Assembly: GCF_030717845.1 (NCBI RefSeq)
Contig: NZ_JAUZVZ010000031.1
Coordinates: forward strand, 1 to 33,083
Direction of reading: 5' to 3'
Source: Alkalimonas collagenimarina
Lineage (GTDB): Bacteria; Pseudomonadota; Gammaproteobacteria; Enterobacterales; Alteromonadaceae
DNA length: 33,083 bases
Part shown: positions 18,318 to 26,689 of the stretch, in pieces
How the letters are laid out: every line of letters starts with the position of its first letter
Position numbering within the stretch: the first letter of the stretch is position 1
Position numbers and translations under genes: made by a program
Notes under the pieces: model-generated
Told to the model about the DNA's origin: nothing
What the model saw: only the letters and a program-made list of their open reading frames with translations
Databases searched by the model: none

Positions 18318-19106
18318 TTAGAAGCGGTAACTTGCACCCACTGTGTAGAGATCCTCACCAGTTTCCAGTTGGTCAAAAGTAACCTGAGCTCGAAGAGCCA
18401 GTTGAGCCATTGGATACCATTGACCTCGGATGGTAAATGCATCTGAATCGGTGCTGAAACCATTTTTGGAAGTCCAATCATACAGCAGACCTACAGACAT
18501 GGTCTTACCAAAGTAGTAATCGCCACCGAGACTATAGCGGTTGCGGCTGGTTCCCTTCAAATCCATGTAACTGGCTTCAATATTAAGATGGTCACCAGTA
18601 GGTAGGCGCATAAGTTTTTTGGTACTAAGACCAAACTGAGTCGCCGATCCTTGTTGGTCAGAACGTAAATGCTCAGCATCAAACGTTATCAACCAATCAG
18701 CTTGGAAGAAATAACCAAGTTGAGACAAAGCAGACTTGGCACTGGAGCCATTGACACTAAAGTAATCGAGTGATGCATAAAAATTATGGCTATCTGCCAT
18801 GTACTCGCCACCAAGCCCCCAAGCAGAAAAACTATCTTTAAAGCCATCAGTTTTTAAGGTACCGCGATTGTATAAACCATACACACTGCTATTGCGGCCA
18901 ATAAAAGCAGCTTCCGCTAAAGGCGCGATAGAGTTGAACTCGACAGGGGTAAGATAAAAGCGGTGCGATAGATCCCAACTTTGCAAGTCAGAGGTAAGCA
19001 CATCGCCCCAAGAAAAATCGAGTGAAGTTTCATGCTGATAATCGTTAGCTAAAACAGCTACCGATGCAAAAGACATCAGCGAAGCGAGCAGTGTACGTTT
19101 CATCAT
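18318..19106 (-). CDS. Porin-like outer-membrane beta-barrel protein
   Basis: A 262-residue exported protein. The signal peptide ends at VLA-N (about residue 20), followed by alternating aromatic/polar strands throughout (for example HNFYASLDYFSV, YSLGGDYYFGKTMSVGLLYDW). The C-terminus is the typical outer-membrane sorting signal ending in aromatic Phe (TVGASYRF). It fits the small 'putative porin' group, probably a 12-stranded or smaller barrel. The transported solute is unknown. GGAC lies about 5 nt before two consecutive ATG codons (19106 and 19103). It is monocistronic. Confidence 0.8.
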   Translation of the reverse strand: MMKRTLLASLMSFASVAVLANDYQHETSLDFSWGDVLTSDLQSWDLSHRFYLTPVEFNSIAPLAEAAFIGRNSSVYGLYNRGTLKTDGFKDSFSAWGLGGEYMADSHNFYASLDYFSVNGSSAKSALSQLGYFFQADWLITFDAEHLRSDQQGSATQFGLSTKKLMRLPTGDHLNIEASYMDLKGTSRNRYSLGGDYYFGKTMSVGLLYDWTSKNGFSTDSDAFTIRGQWYPMAQLALRAQVTFDQLETGEDLYTVGASYRF

Positions 19107-19248
19107 ATCTTGTCCTTACAAATCATTTTAGAAAAAGCATCCTGAGCAGATACGCCGTTTGCCGCGGCCCAGTGCTGGCGGTATGCTAGCGCCCGCTAAC
19201 TTAATGAAAACTGAACACCCCTACCGTTTGGCGATTATGTCACTGAAA

Positions 19249-21252
19249 TTACTCATTTTTGCTTAATAATCGCTCTTGAATCACTTTCAGCTGATCGCGA
19301 CACTGCGCAGCCTGCTCAAACTCAAGGTTTTCAGCGTGCAACCGCATCTTACTTTCAAGCTGAGCGATCTGAGCGTAAAGCCCGGCTTGCTCTGCTGCCG
19401 AGTAGGTGCCTTTCGGTTCAGCCACCATGTCGACTTCCGGCTCAGGCGCTTGTGCCAGATCCATTACATCGGTGACTTTCTTATTCAGGCCTTTAGGAAC
19501 AATACCGTGTAGCTCGTTAAATTCCACCTGCTTTTGCCGCCGGCGGTCGGTTTCCTCAATCGCGCGCTGCATCGATCCTGTTATTCTATCTGCGTACAAG
19601 ATGGCCCGGCCATTCAGGTTTCGAGCTGCGCGACCAATGGTTTGAATGAGCGAGCGCTCAGAACGTAAGAAGCCTTCTTTATCTGCATCCAAGATCGCGA
19701 CTAAGGATACCTCAGGAATATCCAGCCCCTCGCGCAGCAGGTTGATCCCGACCAACACATCAAACACACCCAGGCGTAAATCACGGATGATTTCCACACG
19801 CTCTACCGTATCAATATCAGAGTGTAAGTAACGCACCCGCACCTGATGCTCTGCTAAGTAGTCGGTCAAGTCTTCCGACATTTTTTTGGTAAGCGTGGTG
19901 ACCAGAACGCGTTCGCCCACCTTTACCCGCTTATACACCTCAGAGAGTAAATCATCCACTTGCGTGGCAACCGGCCTAATTTCGATTTCAGGGTCGATCA
20001 AACCAGTCGGTCGTACGACCTGCTCAACCACTTCACCCGATGACTTTTCCAGCTCATAAGCAGCAGGAGTTGCCGAGACATAAATGCGCTGCGGTGCAAT
20101 AGATTCAAACTCATCAAACTTAAGGGGGCGATTGTCCAATGCTGATGGCAAGCGAAATCCATAATTCACCAGGTTCTCTTTTCGTGAGCGATCTCCTTTG
20201 TACATGGCACCGATCTGTGAAATCGTGACATGAGATTCATCAATAAACATCAAGCCATCTGCTGGGAAGTAGTCCAGTAATGTAGGCGGTGGTTCGCCAG
20301 GCTCGCGCCCAGATAAATAACGCGAATAATTCTCGATACCAGAACAATAACCGAGCTCCACCATCATCTCGATATCGAACTGAGTTCGCTGTGACAAACG
20401 TTGCTCTTCAACCAGCTTATGCTGCTCAAGTAATTGCTGTTTTCTGTCGCCAAGTTCAACTTTGATACGCTCGACCGCGGCCAGAATTTTTTCCCGGGGG
20501 GTGACATAGTGGGTTTTAGGATACACCGTGTACCGAGTCACCACCTTCTCCACAGTTCCGGTCAATGGGTCAAATAAACTAATGCGATCGATTTCATCAT
20601 CAAACAGTTCAACCCGAACGGCATACGAATCAGACTCTGCCGGAAAAATATCAATAACATCACCACGGACCCGATAACTGGCCCGCTCAAATGCCAGATC
20701 ATTACGTTGATATTGCAACTCCGCCAAGCGACGTAACAAAAAACGCTGATCAATGGTATCACCCTGCTTTAAATGCAATAGCATTTTCATGTATGAAGCA
20801 GGATCGCCCAGACCATAAATAGCTGATACCGAAGCAATAATCACGACATCTCTACGTTCCATTAATGCTTTGGTCGCAGAGAGCCGCATCTGCTCAATGT
20901 GTTCATTAATGGAAGCATCTTTCTCGATAAAGGTATCGGTCGATGGCACATAAGCTTCTGGTTGGTAGTAATCGTAATAAGACACGAAGTATTCCACAGC
21001 GTTGTCCGGAAAAAAGGCTTTCATTTCCCCATAGAGCTGAGCTGCCAGCGTTTTGTTGTGAGCCATAATTAAGGTGGGTCGGCTGACCTGCTGAATAATG
21101 TTGGCCATGGTAAAGGTTTTACCGGAACCGGTAACCCCAAGCAGCGTTTGATGAGCCAGGCCCGACTCCAACCCATCGACCAGCTGTTCTATCGCATTGG
21201 GCTGATCGCCAGCGGGTTGATACTCTGAAACCAGACGAAATGCTTTACTCAT
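19249..21252 (-). CDS. uvrB: Excinuclease ABC subunit B
   Basis: A 667-residue helicase-like damage-verification subunit of nucleotide excision repair (E. coli 673). Visible features are Walker A GVTGSGKT (39-46), the beta-hairpin segment [12 protein letters not shown] (92-103), DESH (338-341), QTIGRAARN (about 540) and a C-terminal UVR domain ([24 protein letters not shown]) that contacts UvrC. The start at 21252 has GGAGG 7 nt upstream and gives [18 protein letters not shown]; the frame is open to 21312 but that extension is not homologous. It overlaps the MATE gene by 4 nt (ATGA), so it is translationally coupled to it. No LexA box was found upstream of the pair. Confidence 0.97.
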   Translation of the reverse strand: MSKAFRLVSEYQPAGDQPNAIEQLVDGLESGLAHQTLLGVTGSGKTFTMANIIQQVSRPTLIMAHNKTLAAQLYGEMKAFFPDNAVEYFVSYYDYYQPEAYVPSTDTFIEKDASINEHIEQMRLSATKALMERRDVVIIASVSAIYGLGDPASYMKMLLHLKQGDTIDQRFLLRRLAELQYQRNDLAFERASYRVRGDVIDIFPAESDSYAVRVELFDDEIDRISLFDPLTGTVEKVVTRYTVYPKTHYVTPREKILAAVERIKVELGDRKQQLLEQHKLVEEQRLSQRTQFDIEMMVELGYCSGIENYSRYLSGREPGEPPPTLLDYFPADGLMFIDESHVTISQIGAMYKGDRSRKENLVNYGFRLPSALDNRPLKFDEFESIAPQRIYVSATPAAYELEKSSGEVVEQVVRPTGLIDPEIEIRPVATQVDDLLSEVYKRVKVGERVLVTTLTKKMSEDLTDYLAEHQVRVRYLHSDIDTVERVEIIRDLRLGVFDVLVGINLLREGLDIPEVSLVAILDADKEGFLRSERSLIQTIGRAARNLNGRAILYADRITGSMQRAIEETDRRRQKQVEFNELHGIVPKGLNKKVTDVMDLAQAPEPEVDMVAEPKGTYSAAEQAGLYAQIAQLESKMRLHAENLEFEQAAQCRDQLKVIQERLLSKNE

Positions 21253-22619
21253 GCCGCATCCTCCAAAGTAAGTTGTTGTCGCTGCATCTGTCCAAGTGAG
21301 CGCTGAAACCAAAAGTAACTAATGAACGCCATGCACAGATTCGCCAGTACACAACCAATAAAAAGTCCTTGGATCCCTGCCAACTGCCCACCTATCCAGG
21401 CAAAAGGTACATAAAACACAAATAACCTTAGAACACTTAACCACAGTGCCTGGATCGGAAGATGCAAAGCATTCAAGGACGAATTGGTCAGAATAATAAG
21501 CCCCTGCAAACCATAGCCTAAAGGTAGGATCCACAAAAATAGTACGATCAGCTGTTGCACTTCAGGGTCGCTTGAAAACACCCTCGCCAAGGTCGTGCCG
21601 CCAAGTGCCAACAATAGATACAACACAAGTTGCCAGATAAAAATAAAACGAATGCTATGTTGGTAGGCCGCCCGCACTCGCTGCAAGTCCCCTGCACCAA
21701 AGTTCTGACTTATAAAAGGCGGGAGCGTCGTCGATAAAGCAAGAATAACCAGGCAAGCCATACTCTCTAAGCGAATACCTACACCAAACGCGGCCACCGC
21801 TTCAGCACCGTACCCTGCGACTATCGCGGTTAACACAGCCATGGCTAATGGGGTCAACATATTAGCTCCGGCAGCAGGAAAGCCAATCCGCAATACTTTA
21901 CGATAAATAGGCCATGCTCGATGCAAAGGTTGCCAGCCAGCATCAATCAAACCCCGTTTACGCAACAAAAACAACACCGCAACTGAACCAATGAGCCATG
22001 ATATGACGCTTGCTAAGGCAGCACCTTGCATTCCCATAGCAGGCACAGGGCCATAGCCAAAAATCAGTAGAGGATCCAACAGTGCATTGGCCAACCCGCC
22101 AGCGGCCATAATAAAGGCGGGCAAACGCGTTTCACCCGCAGCTCTCAAAATACTATTACCAACCATTGGGATCATCAGAAATACAACCCCAGCCAGCCAG
22201 ATCCACATGTATTGTTGAATAAGCTGTAAAATACTCTGCTCAGCTCCAAGTAAGCCAAACAACACATCGTGTAACAGCCACCCTATCAAGGCCATGGCTA
22301 TAATAAGAAAGCCTGCCAACCATAAAGCAGCTAAACCATCAGCCCGCGCTTCTTCGTGGTTTCCTGCACCAAGTGCTTTTGCTATGACTGCAGAGGTACC
22401 TATGCCTAAACCAATCACCAGACTAATAAAGGTAAATGTTACCGGAAAGGTAAAACTAACGGCGGCTAACTCTTGCGTACCCAGTAAGCTAATAAAAAAA
22501 GTATCGACTAGATTAAAGCTCATCAATGTAAACATGCCCAGCAACATGGGCACCGTCATGCGTTTTAACGTAGTTCGGATGTCATGGTGTAGTAAAGAGT
22601 CTTTAGTAGGAGATGTCAT
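21249..22619 (-). CDS. MATE-family multidrug/toxin efflux transporter
   Basis: A 456-residue inner-membrane protein with about 12 hydrophobic segments in two homologous halves. MATE features include [36 protein letters not shown] near the N-terminus, [15 protein letters not shown] in the first half, and [18 protein letters not shown] in the second. Members export cationic drugs or dyes by Na+ or H+ antiport. The gene ends inside the uvrB start codon (ATGA overlap), an unusual partner that suggests shared expression. The substrate is unknown. Confidence 0.9.
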   Translation of the reverse strand: MTSPTKDSLLHHDIRTTLKRMTVPMLLGMFTLMSFNLVDTFFISLLGTQELAAVSFTFPVTFTFISLVIGLGIGTSAVIAKALGAGNHEEARADGLAALWLAGFLIIAMALIGWLLHDVLFGLLGAEQSILQLIQQYMWIWLAGVVFLMIPMVGNSILRAAGETRLPAFIMAAGGLANALLDPLLIFGYGPVPAMGMQGAALASVISWLIGSVAVLFLLRKRGLIDAGWQPLHRAWPIYRKVLRIGFPAAGANMLTPLAMAVLTAIVAGYGAEAVAAFGVGIRLESMACLVILALSTTLPPFISQNFGAGDLQRVRAAYQHSIRFIFIWQLVLYLLLALGGTTLARVFSSDPEVQQLIVLFLWILPLGYGLQGLIILTNSSLNALHLPIQALWLSVLRLFVFYVPFAWIGGQLAGIQGLFIGCVLANLCMAFISYFWFQRSLGQMQRQQLTLEDAA

Positions 22620-22899
22620 AAACCAGCTTATCCAAAAAGGAGACGGTATTGTAAAGAAAAGTGACGCTTGATACTACGCAAAAGCGACAAAAGTCATCAC
22701 TGAAAAGACAACAGCACCAAATTTAGTTCACAAAGAGGTATGGATCCGACAGTAAGCATCCGAAAAAATATTCATTTGCTTTACCTTTCGATTCAAAATA
22801 AATAAGCCATTGATTTTAAAGGGTATAATATTTTATGATTTTTCTCTTGACCACCTTGCATCCCTTGATAACTCTGAAGTTTACTTCTTCTTACCTGAG

Positions 22900-22935
22900 T
22901 CACCCACAGAGTTATCCACAGCTTCTGTGGGTAAC
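22900..22935. promoter_or_regulatory. Cluster of DnaA-box-like sequences within an inverted repeat
   Basis: TTATCCACA at 22912-22920 is a perfect DnaA-box consensus. It is flanked by TCACCCACA on the plus strand and TTACCCACA on the minus strand, one or two changes from consensus. The outer pair forms an 8-bp inverted repeat ACCCACAG/CTGTGGGT with the perfect box in its loop. This could be a DnaA-binding or titration site, or a hairpin with no such role. Confidence 0.35.
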
Positions 22936-23051
22936 TTCCGGCACGCCAGCAGAACCAAGCTTTTCCACTCGGAAAATGTCTGCCGTCGGCAACAAGTTGA
23001 TGATTATATGCTCAGGTAAACCATAAAAACTTAAATCCAACAGCTTAAGTG

Positions 23052-23080
23052 TTGACAGCTATATAGACTGGCATTAGTAT
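23052..23080 (+). promoter_or_regulatory. Strong sigma-70 promoter of the tRNA-Asn cluster
   Basis: TTGACA (23052-23057), a 17-nt spacer, then TAGTAT (23075-23080). Immediately downstream is a GC-rich stretch TGCCGCC, the discriminator type associated with stringent (ppGpp) control of stable RNA promoters. The first tRNA begins 21 nt after the -10. Confidence 0.8.
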
Positions 23081-23101
23081 TGCCGCCGTTGCATTTGCTG
23101 T

Positions 23102-23178
23102 TCCTCAGTAGCTCAGTTGGTTAGAGCGGCGGACTGTTAATCCGTAGGTCGTTGGTTCGAGTCCAACCTGGGGAGCCA
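23102..23178 (+). tRNA. tRNA-Asn (anticodon GTT), copy 1
   Basis: A 77-nt cloverleaf with encoded CCA. The acceptor stem is TCCTCAG/CTGGGGA (one T-G wobble), the anticodon loop is CTGTTAA, and the T-arm is TTGGTTCGAGTCCAA. It resembles E. coli tRNA-Asn. It differs from copies 2 and 3 by one base in the D arm (CAGTTGG instead of CAGCTGG). Confidence 0.97.
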
Positions 23179-23193
23179 ACAGCAAAAAACGAT

Positions 23194-23270
23194 TCCTCAG
23201 TAGCTCAGCTGGTTAGAGCGGCGGACTGTTAATCCGTAGGTCGTTGGTTCGAGTCCAACCTGGGGAGCCA
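23194..23270 (+). tRNA. tRNA-Asn (anticodon GTT), copy 2
   Basis: A 77-nt cloverleaf with encoded CCA and anticodon GTT, identical to copy 3. It is separated from copy 1 by 15 nt and probably processed from one transcript. Confidence 0.97.
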
Positions 23271-23291
23271 TTCAACATGATCTCTTTTAGT

Positions 23292-23368
23292 TCCTCAGTA
23301 GCTCAGCTGGTTAGAGCGGCGGACTGTTAATCCGTAGGTCGTTGGTTCGAGTCCAACCTGGGGAGCCA
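23292..23368 (+). tRNA. tRNA-Asn (anticodon GTT), copy 3
   Basis: A 77-nt cloverleaf with encoded CCA and anticodon GTT, 21 nt after copy 2. No clear hairpin terminator follows before the next gene. Confidence 0.97.
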
Positions 23369-23421
23369 TACAAACTTCCTTTCTCCCTTTTCAAGATAAA
23401 GATTTATTTTTGCTCAATTTT

Positions 23422-23451
23422 TTGATTTAATCCCGACTTTACTACTATAAC
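23422..23451 (+). promoter_or_regulatory. Possible promoter of the GGDEF/EAL membrane protein
   Basis: TTGATT (23422-23427), an 18-nt spacer, and TATAAC (23446-23451), about 48 nt before the ATG at 23500. It may give this gene transcription independent of the tRNA cluster. Confidence 0.4.
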
Positions 23452-23499
23452 TAGACTAAACCGTAAGGCATTTCTCTGGTTTGCTTGGGTGGTCAATCA

Positions 23500-25422
23500 A
23501 TGAATACATTTCTTCAGCTCGTTTTAGTGCAGCTTATTACCGCAGTGCTGATCACTGCCCTATTGCTATTCAATCAGGTAAGTTCAACACAGCAAGAACT
23601 GGCTTCGCAAGAAGCACAAGGTCGCTTAGTCGTTCAGCAGTTGCTGCACGACCACTTTGAAACCGATGGTAAAGTACTTAGTCGTCAAATCCGACAAAGC
23701 CTGAACCCCCATCAGCTGCAGATCACCTTGATGGATAGCACCGAGCTATACAATCATCGCTCATCTTCCAGCGCCCCGGGGATGGCCACGACCTTATTAC
23801 AATGGCTGGGTTATCAGCATCCTATACATACTCTACAGAATAATGAGTTACAACTTCAGGTTCGTTATCAGCTCAATCACGATGCAACCATTAGTCAGCT
23901 GCAATCACGTCTCTGGTTTGTGTTGTTTATTCCACTATTAATCTGTTTTCTGGCAAGTGCAGCTTTACTCTGGTGGTTTCAATATCAGCTGCGCGCAGTG
24001 AGCAAAAAAATGAGCGCATTGCTGGATACCATTGCAACCAACCCTGCTCAATCACTTGATACCATCGAATTACCAAAAACATTTGAAGATACTGGGGTGA
24101 GCTTGCAAAACTTTGCCCGGGTCAACCAAAAGAAACTAACCGAGATGACCGCCAATGCGCGTCAGGTTACCGAAGATGCTTACAAAGATCCGGTCACAGA
24201 GCTCCCTAATCGTAATCGGTTTGTGCAGTATTACGAAGAACAGCTGAGCAAAGGCGGTCAAGTGGATTTTGGTATCTTTGCCATTACCCGTTGTACTGAA
24301 TTGCAGAACTTAAATCAAACCCGCGGCTATCAAGAGGGTGACAAGTACATCAAAGAAGTCTGTGAAGTCCTTAAAAAGACAGTGCATACTTACCCCGGTG
24401 GTCAATTGTATCGTTTAAATAGCTCCGACTTCGGCATACTCTTGCCCAGAGTTACGCCAAAAGAAGCAGAAAATTTTGCAGTGCAATTGCAAAGCAGGCT
24501 CAATGAGTATCAAAAAATTGCGGAACTTGATTCCGTTGCCTACACCGGCTTAGTTAGCTATGAAAGTGGTAGAGCACTCGGAGAGTTGCTGGCCATTGCA
24601 GATACCTCTATCAGTCTGGCACAAACCAAGCAAACCAATGCCTGGCATTTGCAAAAAGAATCTGCCGGGCTCGAAACTGCCAGCTACGGTTACGGCAATC
24701 AAAACTGGCGAAATGTCATTGATGATGTGCTGGCAAACAATCGTATCGCTTTACTCTATCAAAGTATTCAACCGTCATCACGATCAGCGAAAGCCTACTC
24801 TGAAATATTAGTTCGCTTTAAAACTCAGGAAAATCAGGTGCTCCCCACTGCATCGTTTTTAGCGATGGCGGAAAAACTAGATCGCATTATTCCCATTGAT
24901 CGTTTAATTATTGAAACAGCACTGAGCACCATTAAAAGCAAAAACTTACAAGATCAGTACTTCGGTTTAAATTTATCGTCTCGCTGTATCCATGATGATC
25001 AATTCATTATTTGGCTGGAGCGACGCTTACTGAAAGATGCCACCATTGCCGCAAAACTGATTTTTGAAGTCACTGAGTTTGGTCTGCAACAAAACTTAAA
25101 AACCAGCAAGCGCTTTATCGATATGGTACACCGTGCAGGAGCTCGTATCACCGTTGAGAAGTTTGGTGTCGGTATCACGTCATTTAAGTTTTTCCGCGAA
25201 TTGAAACCGGATTACATCAAAATGGATGGTAGTTATACCCGTCGTATTGATGATGACAAAAACAATCAGTACTTTCTGCGCTTGATGATCGATCTGGCCC
25301 ACCGAATTGGTGTTGGTGTATTCGCCGAGTCGGTAGAAACGCAAGAAGAAAAACACATGCTGGACTCGTTATTTATTGATGGCTGCCAAGGGTACTACAT
25401 TGGAAAGCCAACCTCACTCTGA
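23500..25422 (+). CDS. Membrane GGDEF-EAL protein with degenerate active sites (LapD/CsrD-like)
   Basis: A 640-residue inner-membrane protein: TM1 about 6-25, a periplasmic domain about 26-138 resembling LapD/MoxY-type N-termini, TM2 about 139-160, a HAMP-like linker, then GGDEF (about 225-385) and EAL (about 400-640). The GGDEF signature reads NSSDF (307-311). The EAL motif is EIL (435-437), and the metal-binding DDFG is EKFG (553-556), so neither synthesis nor hydrolysis of c-di-GMP is expected. Degenerate proteins of this shape act as c-di-GMP receptors (LapD) or RNA-decay adaptors (CsrD, 646 residues, also SDF-type). The ATG at 23500 is preferred over a TTG at 23485. It lies upstream of rsxA with a 128-nt gap, so it is probably a separate unit. 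Confidence 0.85.
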   Translation: MNTFLQLVLVQLITAVLITALLLFNQVSSTQQELASQEAQGRLVVQQLLHDHFETDGKVLSRQIRQSLNPHQLQITLMDSTELYNHRSSSSAPGMATTLLQWLGYQHPIHTLQNNELQLQVRYQLNHDATISQLQSRLWFVLFIPLLICFLASAALLWWFQYQLRAVSKKMSALLDTIATNPAQSLDTIELPKTFEDTGVSLQNFARVNQKKLTEMTANARQVTEDAYKDPVTELPNRNRFVQYYEEQLSKGGQVDFGIFAITRCTELQNLNQTRGYQEGDKYIKEVCEVLKKTVHTYPGGQLYRLNSSDFGILLPRVTPKEAENFAVQLQSRLNEYQKIAELDSVAYTGLVSYESGRALGELLAIADTSISLAQTKQTNAWHLQKESAGLETASYGYGNQNWRNVIDDVLANNRIALLYQSIQPSSRSAKAYSEILVRFKTQENQVLPTASFLAMAEKLDRIIPIDRLIIETALSTIKSKNLQDQYFGLNLSSRCIHDDQFIIWLERRLLKDATIAAKLIFEVTEFGLQQNLKTSKRFIDMVHRAGARITVEKFGVGITSFKFFRELKPDYIKMDGSYTRRIDDDKNNQYFLRLMIDLAHRIGVGVFAESVETQEEKHMLDSLFIDGCQGYYIGKPTSL

Positions 25423-25469
25423 TGGGGTTGGCTGCTTCTCAAGTGCAACAGTTTCTAAAGCATGAAAAT

Positions 25470-25502
25470 CCGATAACCCTACAGGCTACAGGTTGTTATC
25501 GG
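25470..25502. promoter_or_regulatory. Inverted repeat in the rsxA leader region
   Basis: A perfect 8-bp inverted repeat CCGATAAC / GTTATCGG encloses a 17-nt centre holding a tandem CTACAGG-CTACAGG. No T-run follows. It may be a terminator remnant for the upstream gene, a leader hairpin, or a regulator-binding site for the rsx operon; nothing in the sequence decides between these. Confidence 0.35.
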
Positions 25503-25550
25503 GCAGGCTTCAGCGCATAATAACGCCATGGTGCCAGCTGTAAATCAACT

Positions 25551-26135
25551 ATGACCGAATTTCTGCTTCTTTTAATCAGTACCGTACTGGTAAACAACTT
25601 TGTCCTCGTTAAGTTTCTTGGGTTATGCCCCTTCATGGGTGTATCTGGCAAACTCGAGACCGCCATCGGTATGTCATTAGCAACCACCTTTGTGCTGACA
25701 CTCGCATCGGTATGCAGCTATCTGGTTGACCACTATCTGTTGGCTCCTCTCGATTTACTTTATTTGCGTACCTTGAGCTTTATTTTAGTGATCGCTGTTG
25801 TGGTGCAATTCACCGAAATGGTGGTGCATAAAACCAGCCCGACGCTGTATCGCTTGCTCGGTATTTTTCTGCCATTAATCACCACCAATTGTGCTGTGCT
25901 TGGAGTGGCTCTTTTGAATGTGACAGCCAATTACAACTTTATTAACTCTATTGTGTTTGGTTTTGGCGCTGCTGTGGGGTTTTCTTTGGTGTTAATTTTA
26001 TTTGCAGCCATGCGCGAGCGCTTAGTGGCAGCTGATGTCCCAATTGCGTTTCGTGGCGCCGCTATTGCCATGATCACAGCGGGTTTAATGTCACTCGCCT
26101 TTATGGGGTTCACTGGTCTGGTGACGATATCATGA
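25551..26135 (+). CDS. rsxA: Rnf/Rsx electron transport complex subunit A
   Basis: A 194-residue integral membrane subunit (E. coli RsxA has 193) with six hydrophobic helices. Family segments include [17 protein letters not shown] (about 14-30) and [14 protein letters not shown] (about 107-120), which are mirrored in RsxE. It forms part of the ion-translocating ferredoxin:NAD+ oxidoreductase; in E. coli the Rsx complex keeps SoxR reduced. No strong ribosome-binding site is visible before this first gene of the operon. The end overlaps rsxB by 4 nt (ATGA). Confidence 0.97.
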   Translation: MTEFLLLLISTVLVNNFVLVKFLGLCPFMGVSGKLETAIGMSLATTFVLTLASVCSYLVDHYLLAPLDLLYLRTLSFILVIAVVVQFTEMVVHKTSPTLYRLLGIFLPLITTNCAVLGVALLNVTANYNFINSIVFGFGAAVGFSLVLILFAAMRERLVAADVPIAFRGAAIAMITAGLMSLAFMGFTGLVTIS

Positions 26136-26689
26136 TGGTAATCATCGCCTTACTGGCGCTTGGTGCTTTGGCACTCATTTTCGGTGCCATTCTGGGCTAC
26201 GCCTCGATCCGCTTTCGGGTTGAAAGTGACCCACTGGTTGAGCAAATTGATGATATCTTGCCACAAACTCAATGCGGTCAATGCGGTTATCCCGGTTGTC
26301 GTCCTTATGCTGAAGCCATCGCCAATGGTGACGCCATCAATAAATGCCCTCCAGGTGGTGATACTGCTATCCGTAAACTTGCCGACTTAATGGGAGTTGA
26401 GGCAAAACCCCTGGATGCCGCCCAGCAAGAGAGTGAGAAAAAGGTCGCTTACATACGAGAAGATGAATGCATTGGCTGTACCAAGTGCATTCAGGCGTGT
26501 CCTGTCGATGCCATTGTTGGAGCGACCCGGCAAATGCATACCGTCATTGTGGATGAGTGTACTGGCTGTGATCTTTGTGTCGATCCCTGCCCGGTTGATT
26601 GCATTGACATGCTCCCCATTCCAGAAACGCCTGAGCGCTGGAAGTGGGATTTAGATCGCATCCCTGTTCGCGTTGTTGGGGCCGATTAA
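26132..26689 (+). CDS. rsxB: Rnf/Rsx complex iron-sulfur subunit B
   Basis: A 185-residue subunit with one N-terminal membrane anchor (about 3-27). A [4Fe-4S] module follows with Cys48, Cys51, Cys56 and Cys72 (CGQCGYPGC ... KCPPGG). Two ferredoxin clusters are formed by Cys113/116/119/123 and Cys143/146/149/153 (CxxCxxCxxxCP). It passes electrons between RsxC and the membrane subunits. ATG ATG at the start overlaps the rsxA stop; the rsxB stop TAA shares its last base with the rsxC ATG. Confidence 0.97.
   Translation: MMVIIALLALGALALIFGAILGYASIRFRVESDPLVEQIDDILPQTQCGQCGYPGCRPYAEAIANGDAINKCPPGGDTAIRKLADLMGVEAKPLDAAQQESEKKVAYIREDECIGCTKCIQACPVDAIVGATRQMHTVIVDECTGCDLCVDPCPVDCIDMLPIPETPERWKWDLDRIPVRVVGAD

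Larger units (their letters stand above)
22620..23100. other. Gene-free region between the MATE gene and the tRNA cluster
   Basis: No convincing gene is present in these 480 nt. It should hold the promoter of the MATE-uvrB pair at its left end. A perfect TATAAT occurs at 22824-22829, but no -35 lies at a proper distance. Three DnaA-box-like 9-mers cluster at 22900-22935, and the tRNA promoter is at its right end. Short open frames here lack a ribosome-binding site or recognisable features. Confidence 0.6.

Noticed and set aside
22680-22725. Possible LexA (SOS) box upstream of MATE-uvrB: on the minus strand CTGTTGTCTTTTCAG
   Set aside because: The spacing between CTG and CAG is 9, not the 10 of CTGT-N8-ACAG, and the inner bases do not match. 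Not a convincing LexA site.
22776-22829. Promoter call for the perfect TATAAT at 22824
   Set aside because: The nearest TTGATT is only 8 nt away and TTGCTT is over 40 nt away, so no -35 at a working distance.
22810-23026. Two short overlapping open frames in the gap before the tRNA genes
   Set aside because: They lack ribosome-binding sites and protein-like patterns, and they cover the DnaA-box-like cluster. Treated as chance.
23102-23368. Three regularly spaced repeats, CRISPR-like at first sight
   Set aside because: Each repeat is a complete 77-nt tRNA-Asn with CCA; the intervals are 15 and 21 nt, and no cas genes are present.
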